Part shown: in pieces, positions 23,574 to 29,128 of the stretch
Numbering within the stretch: the stretch's first letter is position 1
How the letters are laid out: each line of letters starts with the position of its first letter
Assembly: GCA_037130455.1 (NCBI GenBank)
Contig: JBAXSZ010000017.1
Coordinates: forward strand, 1 to 29,128
Length of the DNA stretch: 29,128 nt
From: CAIMZW01 sp037130455
Lineage (GTDB): Bacteria > Actinomycetota > Actinomycetes > Nanopelagicales > Nanopelagicaceae
Direction: 5' to 3'
Program-made: the position numbers and the translations under genes
The notes under the pieces: generated by a model
Told to the model about the DNA's origin: nothing
Database searches by the model: none
What the model saw: only the letters and a program-made list of their open reading frames with translations

Positions 23574-24378
23574 TAGGCGCGCACAATGGATTTTGGCAGC
23601 TCTGACCTGCTTAGTTTTGGGATTCATTTATATCCCGTTGGCAGTTGTTGTCATTAACTCCTTCAATCCTTCCAAGACTTTTTCCTGGCCGCCCTCCTCG
23701 TTCTCGACTATCTGGTGGAGCAAGGTATTTGCCAATCCCGAAGTAACAACTTCGCTCTTCACCAGCCTTAAAGCGGGCCTGGGCGCTACGGTCATTTCCG
23801 TCCTTTTGGGAACCTGTATTGCCTTTGCGGTATCCCGCTACAACTTTTTTGCAAAGAACACCGTTTCACTTTTGGTAGTTCTGCCAATTGCCCTTCCAGG
23901 AATAGTCACCGGTATCGCGCTTAACTCGGCATTTAATACTTTATTACAGCCGTTTGGAATTGGCTTGGGACTGGCTACAGTGATTGTGGGTCATGCAACC
24001 TTTTGTATTGTCATCGTATACAACAATTTATTAGCACGATTGCGACGCATAGGCGGAACGCTGGAAGAAGCATCCAGTGATTTAGGGGCCAGTACCTTTC
24101 AAACCTTTGCCTATGTCACTTTTCCGATGATCAGGTCGGCCCTAGTTGCCGGGGGATTGTTGGCATTCGCATTGTCGTTCGATGAAATCGTAGTGACGAC
24201 TTTTACCTCAGGTGCCAGCGTCCAAACCTTGCCTCAGTGGATTTTTAATAATCTCTTCCGACCCAATCAAGCTCCGATTGTCAATGTGGTCGCAACGATT
24301 TTGCTTATCGCATTTATGCTTCCAGTCTGGCTCTCTCAGAAACTTTCTGGTGGATCAGCTGCTGGTAGTCGACTTTAA
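23563..24378 (+). CDS. potC: ABC transporter permease, PotC type
   Basis: Second inner-membrane permease, 271 residues with about six hydrophobic segments. The EAA loop reads LEEASSDLGASTFQTFAYVTFPMIRSALVAG, parallel to the PotB loop. The following helix and LSFDEIVVTTFTSGASVQTLPQWIFNNL are classic for the PotC/PotI group. It starts with ATG 23563, which overlaps the stop of an 11-codon micro-ORF. Its TAA (24376–24378) overlaps the stop of azlD from the opposite strand, so the two transcripts converge with no spacer and no terminator hairpin visible. Confidence 0.93.
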   Translation: MKISRRAQWILAALTCLVLGFIYIPLAVVVINSFNPSKTFSWPPSSFSTIWWSKVFANPEVTTSLFTSLKAGLGATVISVLLGTCIAFAVSRYNFFAKNTVSLLVVLPIALPGIVTGIALNSAFNTLLQPFGIGLGLATVIVGHATFCIVIVYNNLLARLRRIGGTLEEASSDLGASTFQTFAYVTFPMIRSALVAGGLLAFALSFDEIVVTTFTSGASVQTLPQWIFNNLFRPNQAPIVNVVATILLIAFMLPVWLSQKLSGGSAAGSRL

Positions 24379-24692
24379 TAAATTCGATAAATCACGGCAG
24401 AAGTTATTGCCGATGCGATGATCACCAATGGGAAAGGCAGTTTGGCCAGGAGCGCCACTACGGCAACACCCAACCCCGCGGCACGATGATCTATCACGAC
24501 CTTTGTTTTCTCGGTTAAGCCTTGAACTGTGACCAATCCCGTGAGCAAAACAATGGGAATATAAGTATTTATTCGTTGAATCCGCGGGTGATTAAGCCAG
24601 AGCTCTGGAACGCTGTGGCCCAGATATTTAAAGCCAAAGCAAAAAGCAGAAGTGCCGATAACACTGATCCACTGTGCGCTCATTCGTTCCAC
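24375..24692 (-). CDS. azlD: AzlD-family branched-chain amino acid transport subunit
   Basis: Small membrane protein of 105 residues with about four hydrophobic helices, usual for AzlD. Landmarks are GTSAFCFGFKYLGHSVP near the N terminus and INTYIPIVLLTGLVTVQGL, followed by DHRAAGLGVAVVALLAKLPFPLVIIAS, which gives the helix–basic turn–helix ending of the family. It works with AzlC as a two-component exporter of branched-chain amino acids (compare BrnFE in corynebacteria) and of azaleucine in Bacillus. The start overlaps the 3' end of azlC by 13 nt, so the pair is translated from one minus-strand transcript. The stop overlaps the potC stop. Confidence 0.88.
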   Translation of the reverse strand: MERMSAQWISVIGTSAFCFGFKYLGHSVPELWLNHPRIQRINTYIPIVLLTGLVTVQGLTEKTKVVIDHRAAGLGVAVVALLAKLPFPLVIIASAITSAVIYRIY

Positions 24693-25321
24693 CCCAAAAT
24701 GACCGCCAAAATCACGGTACTCATAATCGGAATTCCGGCCGGAGCAATGGGAGTCAGAGCCAATGCCACTACAAGGGCCGAAAGTGCGATGGCCCAGGCT
24801 TTTCTATCGCTCAATCGATTCCAGACCAATCCTAAGAAGATCGCCGGTATCGCGGTATCAAGTCCCCAGGCAGCGGGATCGCCCAGAGCACTTGCTCCGA
24901 GAGCACCTAAAAGAGTGAAAAGATTCCAAAAAATATAGACCGCTAAGCCGGTGTACCAAAAACCCGTCTTCATCTCTGCCGGAGTTCGTTGAGATAGCGC
25001 CACACCGGTCGATTCATCAATAGTTAATTGGGCCCCAAATATTCGCTTGATGCCAGATATCTTGAGAATTTGAGCCATCCGCACGCCATAGAGGCCATTT
25101 CGAATTCCCAGCAGGGAAGAAGTTGCGATGGCGCTAATGGCCGAACCGCCCGAGCCCAAAACCCCAATAACCGCGAATTGTGAGGCACCGGAAAAGGTAA
25201 GCAGAGAGAGCAAGCAGGCCTGCAAGACCGAGTAATGACTAGCTACGGCTGCGGCGCCAAAAGCGCTTCCAAATGCCCCGACGGTGATTCCAATGCTGAG
25301 CGAATCACTTTTAACTGACAC
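24680..25321 (-). CDS. azlC: AzlC-family branched-chain amino acid exporter subunit
   Basis: Integral membrane protein of 213 residues, slightly short for AzlC/BrnF but complete. Its conserved segments are GAFGSAFGAAAVASHYSVLQACLLSLLTFSGASQFAVIGVL, then LGIRNGLYGVRMAQIL, then TIDESTGVALSQ, and the helix WYTGLAVYIFWNLFTLLGAL. Together with AzlD it exports leucine, isoleucine and valine or related compounds when internal levels rise, in characterised relatives. The start is GTG 25321 on the minus strand, only 56 nt from the divergent thyX start. A -10-like box close to the start suggests leaderless translation. No Lrp-type regulator, the usual partner of brnFE, is seen beside it. Confidence 0.9.
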   Translation of the reverse strand: MSVKSDSLSIGITVGAFGSAFGAAAVASHYSVLQACLLSLLTFSGASQFAVIGVLGSGGSAISAIATSSLLGIRNGLYGVRMAQILKISGIKRIFGAQLTIDESTGVALSQRTPAEMKTGFWYTGLAVYIFWNLFTLLGALGASALGDPAAWGLDTAIPAIFLGLVWNRLSDRKAWAIALSALVVALALTPIAPAGIPIMSTVILAVILGWNE

Positions 25322-25327
25322 GCCGAA

Positions 25328-25377
25328 AGTATGCCCTAAACCAGTAGGTCACGCTGACAGTAGATAGGGTCAGGATT
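25328..25377. promoter_or_regulatory. Divergent azlC / thyX promoter region, probably leaderless both ways
   Basis: On the plus strand TAGGGT (25365–25370) is 7 nt before the thyX ATG. On the minus strand CATACT (complement of 25328–25333) is 6 nt before the azlC GTG. No ribosome-binding site is convincing on either side. This spacing is that of leaderless mRNAs, which are common in actinobacteria. No -35 element is clear. Confidence 0.4.
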
Positions 25378-26148
25378 ATGAGCGCGGATGCCAATCAGGT
25401 CAATCAGGTCAATCAGGTCAATCAAGATGCAAGCAAAGAAATCGTCTTTAAGGACTACGTCACCGTTGAACTGGTCAAATCCAGCGCCAGCGACTCCGAT
25501 GTCATCTGGGCAGCCCGAGTATCAACGGCTGGAGAAAATTCTTTGGACGAAGTAGGCACCGATGCCAGCCGTTCCGAAGGGTTGATTAACTACCTTGCCC
25601 GAGAGCGACATGGAAGTCCGTTCGAACACACATCCATGACCTTCTTTATTTCCGCTCCTATTTTTGTATTCCGTGAATTTATGCGCCACCGAATCGCTTC
25701 CTACAATGAAGAGTCCGGCCGATATCGTGAATTGCGACCAGTTTTTTATATTCCCAGCAAAGAGCGAAAATTAGTACAAGTCGGAAAGCCAGGTTCCTAT
25801 TCGTTTATTGATGGAACTGATGAACAGTATGAACTTACGGTTCGATTGATCAAGGAAAGTTGCACCTTGGCTTATAAGAATTACCAAGAAATTTTGGATG
25901 CTGGCGTAGCTCGCGAAGTAGCTCGCGCGGTTCTTCCCGTTACTCTCTATTCATCGATGTATGTGACTATGAATGCTCGCGCCCTCATGAACTTTCTCTC
26001 CCTTCGGACATCTCGCGAAGGCTCGCATTTCCCCAGTTATCCGCAGCGAGAAATTGAAATGGTCGCCGAGAAAATGGAAGCGATTTTTGAGGAATTAATG
26101 CCTATTACCTACGGAGCATTCCAAAAATCGGGTCGAATTGCGCCGTAA
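25378..26148 (+). CDS. thyX: Flavin-dependent thymidylate synthase
   Basis: Makes dTMP from dUMP using FAD, NADPH and methylene-tetrahydrofolate. The 256 residues carry the defining RHRX7S motif as RHRIASYNEES (Arg103 to Ser113), then GRYRELR. Around it are ERHGSPFEHTSMTFFISAPIFVFREFM and the C-terminal block ARAVLPVTLYSSMYVTMNARALMNFLSLR. Near the N terminus the protein has an unusual Val-Asn-Gln repeat encoded by a 9-bp tandem repeat. The gene lies divergent to azlC and upstream of dapA (61-nt gap), matching the common dapB–thyX–dapA order interrupted by the transporter block. Confidence 0.98.
   Translation: MSADANQVNQVNQVNQDASKEIVFKDYVTVELVKSSASDSDVIWAARVSTAGENSLDEVGTDASRSEGLINYLARERHGSPFEHTSMTFFISAPIFVFREFMRHRIASYNEESGRYRELRPVFYIPSKERKLVQVGKPGSYSFIDGTDEQYELTVRLIKESCTLAYKNYQEILDAGVAREVARAVLPVTLYSSMYVTMNARALMNFLSLRTSREGSHFPSYPQREIEMVAEKMEAIFEELMPITYGAFQKSGRIAP
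25393..25424 (+). repeat. 9-bp tandem repeat at the thyX 5' end
   Basis: AATCAGGTC occurs three times without mismatch (25393–25419) and is followed by a partial fourth copy AATCA (25420–25424). It encodes repeated Asn-Gln-Val at residues 6–16. The unit is a multiple of three, so slippage changes protein length but not frame. Confidence 0.95.
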
Positions 26149-26197
26149 TTCAATACTTTTCAGGTGAATAGTTAGGTAACACCCCCGCCGCCCACGA

Positions 26198-26209
26198 TAG
26201 ACTGATGCT
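26198..26209 (+). promoter_or_regulatory. -10-like box for a leaderless dapA transcript
   Basis: TAGACT (26198–26203) ends 6 nt before the dapA ATG at 26210, and no Shine-Dalgarno is present. This matches the TANNNT spacing of leaderless genes in actinobacteria. A -35 element is not convincing. Confidence 0.45.
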
Positions 26210-27100
26210 ATGCATATTGAACCGCCCTTTGGACGTCTGATCACCGCAATGGTGACTCCGTTCAATCAGGATGGTGCTATCGATTGGGATGGCGTTGCGA
26301 AGTTGGCCTTGCATTTAGTTGCTCATGGCCATGATGCAATTGCCGTCAATGGAACTACCGGCGAAGCCCCAACCACTAAATCATCAGAAAAATTAGAAAT
26401 CATTCGAGTCGTGAAGGACGCTGTTCCTTCCCACATCAAAGTTCTCACCGGCGCAGGTGATAACGAAACTGCCTACACGGTAGAGCAGGCCAAGCGCTCT
26501 CAAGCTGCTGGAGCCGATGGTTTGCTGATCGTGACTCCGTACTACAACAAACCGCCGCAAGCCGGAATCGAAGCCCATTTTCGCGCCGTCGCCGCCGCTA
26601 CGGATTTGCCAATAATGATGTATGACATACCTGGTCGCACAGGTGTTGAAATAGAGCAAGACACTATTTGCCGCCTGGCCGAAGTTCCCAATATCGTCGC
26701 GTTAAAAGATGCCAAAGGAAATCCGGCTTCCACTTCTTGGGTTATTAAGCGAACTGGCTTGCCGGTCTACTCCGGTGATGACATCTTGAATCTGGCACTT
26801 CTCTCTTTTGGCGCCGTTGGCTTCGTCTCTGTATGTGGCCACACCGTGGGCGCAGATCTTCGACTGATGCTGGATGCTTGGTTTGCTGGCAATGCCGAAC
26901 GCGCGCTAGAAATTCATCAAAAATTATTGCCGGTATTCACCGGAACCTTCCGCACCCAAGGTGCCATTTTGACTAAGGCTGCAATGAACATGATGGGACT
27001 TCCTGGCGGATACACCAGGTTGCCACTTGTCGATGCAACCGAAGCACAAATTGCACAATTGCGAGAGGACCTTCAACAAGGCGGAGTCAACGTTAAATAA
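26210..27100 (+). CDS. dapA: 4-hydroxy-tetrahydrodipicolinate synthase
   Basis: Condenses pyruvate with aspartate semialdehyde, the first dedicated step to diaminopimelate and lysine. The 296 residues form the standard TIM barrel. Visible active-site groups are NGTTGEAPT (Thr49–Thr50), YYNKPPQ, the catalytic Tyr139 in MMYDIPGRTG, and the Schiff-base Lys166 in NIVALKDAKG. The later GDDILNLALLSFGAVGFVSVCGH and the C-terminal helices complete the fold. The next step enzyme DapB is encoded at 19320. The stop TAA shares a base with the rnj ATG (TAATG), giving the conserved dapA–rnj pair. Confidence 0.98.
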   Translation: MHIEPPFGRLITAMVTPFNQDGAIDWDGVAKLALHLVAHGHDAIAVNGTTGEAPTTKSSEKLEIIRVVKDAVPSHIKVLTGAGDNETAYTVEQAKRSQAAGADGLLIVTPYYNKPPQAGIEAHFRAVAAATDLPIMMYDIPGRTGVEIEQDTICRLAEVPNIVALKDAKGNPASTSWVIKRTGLPVYSGDDILNLALLSFGAVGFVSVCGHTVGADLRLMLDAWFAGNAERALEIHQKLLPVFTGTFRTQGAILTKAAMNMMGLPGGYTRLPLVDATEAQIAQLREDLQQGGVNVK

Positions 27101-28782
27101 TGAATCATCCCCATCCAGATTTACCCTATCCAGCACGACTTGCTCCAAAAACTTTACGAATAGTTGCATTAGGTGGTCTTGGCGAAATTGGCCGAAACAT
27201 GACCGTCTTCGAGTACGAGGGTCAACTTCTGATAGTTGACTGCGGCGTTCTCTTCCCAGAAGAGAGCCAGCCCGGAATTGATTTAATTCTTCCCGATTTT
27301 TCTTACATCAGAGAACGGCTGCAGGACATTGTGGCTGTGGTTCTCACTCACGGGCACGAAGATCATATTGGTGCGGTTCCTTACCTACTTCGTGAGCGTT
27401 CTGATATTCCGATTATTGGTTCGAAATTGACTTTGGCTTTCACGGAAGCAAAATTAAAAGAGCGCAGAATCACCGCGCCTACCGTTGAAGTAAAAGCAGG
27501 AATGATCTCTACATTCGGACCTTTCGAGCTGGAATTTATTGCAGTTAATCACTCCATCCCAGATGCGCTAGCAATCGCTATTAAAACCCCTGCTGGCGTT
27601 GTTCTGGCGACTGGTGATTTCAAAATGGATCAACTGCCGCTTGATGGTCGCATCACTGATTTACCAACCTTTGCCAGACTAGGCGCGGAAGGCGTTGATC
27701 TTTTTATGGTGGACTCCACGAACGCGGACGTTCCTGGTTTTACAACGGGGGAGCGAGAAATTTCTCCAGTTCTGGACCGAGTCATTCGCTCCACCGATCG
27801 CAGAGTTATTGTTGCTTCTTTCGCTTCACACGTTCACCGAATTCAGCAGGTTATGGATGTGGCCCAAGCGCATGGTCGTAAAGTTGCCCTAGTCGGCCGA
27901 AGCATGGTTCGGAATATGAAATTAGCGCAGGACCTTGCTTACTTAACGGTCCCTGAAGGATTAATTGTTGATGCTAAAAATATCGAAGATTATGGCGATC
28001 AGGTTGTTTTGATTTGCACTGGTTCACAAGGCGAGCCTTTGGCAGCGCTCTCACGTATGGCTAATGGTGATCATCAAATCAAAGTAGGAAAGGGCGATAC
28101 CGTCATTCTTGCTTCGTCGTTGATTCCCGGAAATGAAAATCCGGTTTTTCGAGTAATCAATGAATTAACGCGTTTTGGTGCAAATGTTGTACATAAAGGT
28201 AATGCCATGGTTCACGTTTCCGGACATGCCGCCGCCGGTGAATTGCTCTATTGCTACAACATTGTGAAACCAAAAAATGTAATGCCTATCCATGGTGAGT
28301 GGCGACATCTTCGTGCTAACGCCGAACTAGCCATCAAAACTGGCGTTCCACGGTCAAATACAATTGTTGTAGATAATGGGATTGTTATTGATATGGCAGA
28401 TGGCTACGCCGATATTGCTGGCGCAGTTCCGTGCGGATTTGTTTATGTGGATGGATATAGCATCGGGGAAATAACCGAAAGTTCCTTAAAAGATCGACGT
28501 ATATTGGGCGAAGAAGGATTTATCTCGGTTGTGGTTGTCATTGATTCACAAAGCGGAAAAATCGTTGCCGGTCCAGATATCCATGCTCGTGGATTTACTG
28601 AAGACACTGGGTTATTCGACGAAGTCAAAGGCATGATTGAAAAAGCCCTGGCCACTGCGGTTGCCGGTGGAATTAATGGGACGCATCAGCTCTCCCAAGT
28701 AGTTCGACGCACCGTGGGAAGTTGGGTCGGCGAAGAACATCGTCGAAAGCCAATGATCGTCCCTGTCGTGATTGAGGTATGA
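27100..28782 (+). CDS. rnj: Ribonuclease J
   Basis: Metallo-beta-lactamase/beta-CASP ribonuclease with 5'-to-3' exonuclease and endonuclease activity in mRNA decay and rRNA processing. The 560 residues show IVALGGLGEIGRNMTVFEYEG, then the metal motif LTHGHEDHIGAV (His84, His86, Asp88, His89). Next are the later His in EFIAVNHSIPDAL and the Asp in LATGDFKMDQ. The beta-CASP insert has VIVASFASHVHRIQQVMDVA and CTGSQGEPLAALSRM, and VHVSGHAAAGEL and VMPIHGEWRHL follow. A C-terminal RNase J domain of about 100 residues closes the protein. With PNPase in the same window, two major RNA decay enzymes are present. It is translationally coupled to dapA. Confidence 0.97.
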   Translation: MNHPHPDLPYPARLAPKTLRIVALGGLGEIGRNMTVFEYEGQLLIVDCGVLFPEESQPGIDLILPDFSYIRERLQDIVAVVLTHGHEDHIGAVPYLLRERSDIPIIGSKLTLAFTEAKLKERRITAPTVEVKAGMISTFGPFELEFIAVNHSIPDALAIAIKTPAGVVLATGDFKMDQLPLDGRITDLPTFARLGAEGVDLFMVDSTNADVPGFTTGEREISPVLDRVIRSTDRRVIVASFASHVHRIQQVMDVAQAHGRKVALVGRSMVRNMKLAQDLAYLTVPEGLIVDAKNIEDYGDQVVLICTGSQGEPLAALSRMANGDHQIKVGKGDTVILASSLIPGNENPVFRVINELTRFGANVVHKGNAMVHVSGHAAAGELLYCYNIVKPKNVMPIHGEWRHLRANAELAIKTGVPRSNTIVVDNGIVIDMADGYADIAGAVPCGFVYVDGYSIGEITESSLKDRRILGEEGFISVVVVIDSQSGKIVAGPDIHARGFTEDTGLFDEVKGMIEKALATAVAGGINGTHQLSQVVRRTVGSWVGEEHRRKPMIVPVVIEV

Positions 28783-28877
28783 GGCCACCACCTCCAGGTA
28801 GGTCTCTTCTGCTTCGCCCCAGGACCTCGGCGCGCCAACGCCACGCTGACTCTGCATTTCTTTAGGCTTAGGACACC

Positions 28878-29128
28878 ATGGCAACTCATCGAAAAGGCTC
28901 GAAATCAAGGAAGAAATCTTCATCTGGAGCTTCCTATTTTGGGCGCGCCGTAGCGGCCACCTGGCGTTTCTTTGCCAAGGCAGTTGGCGCCAGCATTAGA
29001 TTTGTTTTTCGGGGAGCCAAAGACCTAGATCCTGCCCACCAGCGCGACGGCTTTGCCTTTCTCATCTTCATTTTGGCGCTCATCAGCGCAGCCGGAGTCT
29101 GGTTCCACTTAAATAATCTGGTCGGTCG
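28878..29128 (+). CDS. ftsK: FtsK-type DNA translocase, N-terminal part (3' end outside window)
   Basis: The first 83 codons of an open frame that runs off the window: MATHRKGSKSRKKSSSG, then a basic linker with FRGAKDLDPAHQRDG, then a first transmembrane helix FAFLIFILALISAAGVWF. The DLDPAHxRDG stretch followed by a membrane helix is characteristic of actinobacterial FtsK N termini, and rnj–ftsK is the conserved order. The full protein would couple septation with chromosome segregation by a C-terminal ATPase that lies outside. The 95-nt gap after rnj holds a few short GC-rich complementary stretches (for example GAGG…CCTC) but no convincing terminator; AGGA lies 5 nt before the ATG. Confidence 0.8.
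   Translation, partial: MATHRKGSKSRKKSSSGASYFGRAVAATWRFFAKAVGASIRFVFRGAKDLDPAHQRDGFAFLIFILALISAAGVWFHLNNLVG

Noticed and set aside
8608..24378. A complete putrescine degradation (Puu) pathway
   Set aside because: Only transport and GS-like ligase functions are seen; no γ-glutamylputrescine oxidase, aldehyde dehydrogenase, γ-Glu-GABA hydrolase or regulator is present in the window.
24522..24938. Plus-strand 138-codon frame across azlD/azlC
   Set aside because: It runs antisense to two well-recognised membrane genes, has no ribosome-binding site and shows no protein family features.
28783..28877. Terminator between rnj and ftsK
   Set aside because: Only short GC-rich complementary pieces are present, with no continuous stem followed by a T tract.
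1..29128. CRISPR arrays, insertion sequences, phage genes, toxin–antitoxin or restriction systems
   Set aside because: No spaced repeats, transposase, integrase or defence-type proteins were recognised on either strand.

Overview
The window reads as one contiguous chromosomal segment of a free-living actinobacterium with a compact, intermediate-GC genome. The gene order proS–rimP–nusA–ylxR–infB–rbfA–truB–ribF … rpsO–pnp–(M16 peptidase)–dapB … thyX–dapA–rnj–ftsK is the classic actinobacterial string. Stop/start overlaps of 1–4 nt are frequent, intergenic gaps are short, and base composition is near half GC by eye. That would fit a streamlined freshwater lineage such as the Nanopelagicales (acI), but this placement is inference and no marker in the window settles it.

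Layout. 1–693 is the 3' end of proS, overlapped by a TSUP-family permease (693–1463). 1533–8494 is the translation/transcription block rimP, nusA, ylxR, (terminator and odd leader), infB, rbfA, truB, ribF. 8608–15299 is an accessory module: APC amino-acid/amine permease, cyclase-family metal hydrolase, a divergent glutamine-synthetase-like ligase, a FluG/nodulin-type amidohydrolase, a second glutamine-synthetase-like ligase, and an AlkD-like DNA glycosylase. 15453–20069 returns to the conserved string (rpsO, pnp, M16 peptidase, dapB). 20094–24378 is a second accessory module: a small glutaredoxin/mycoredoxin-like protein followed by a potA-potD-potB-potC type ABC importer. It meets azlD/azlC, which lie on the minus strand (25321–24375). 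Divergent to azlC, thyX, dapA, rnj and the start of ftsK run to the window end.

How the parts work together. The housekeeping genes cover ribosome maturation and initiation (RimP, RbfA, IF2, TruB), transcription elongation (NusA), RNA decay (PNPase, RNase J), flavin cofactors (RibF), lysine/peptidoglycan precursors (DapA, DapB) and dTMP synthesis (ThyX, a flavin enzyme). The two inserted modules both look like acquisition of organic nitrogen. One pairs a permease with two γ-glutamyl-ligase-like enzymes and two metal hydrolases; the other is a polyamine-type ABC importer. Their substrates cannot be read from sequence.

The most interesting items are the permease/cyclase/GS/amidohydrolase/GS module (it includes an adjacent, overlapping gene pair equal to the two halves of FluG/NodGS), a structured RNA leader before pnp, overlapping micro-ORFs on a hairpin before infB, and a duplicated potB/potC junction that created an 11-codon micro-ORF. 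No rRNA, tRNA, CRISPR array, insertion sequence or prophage gene was seen. No stretch longer than 300 bases lacks a gene.
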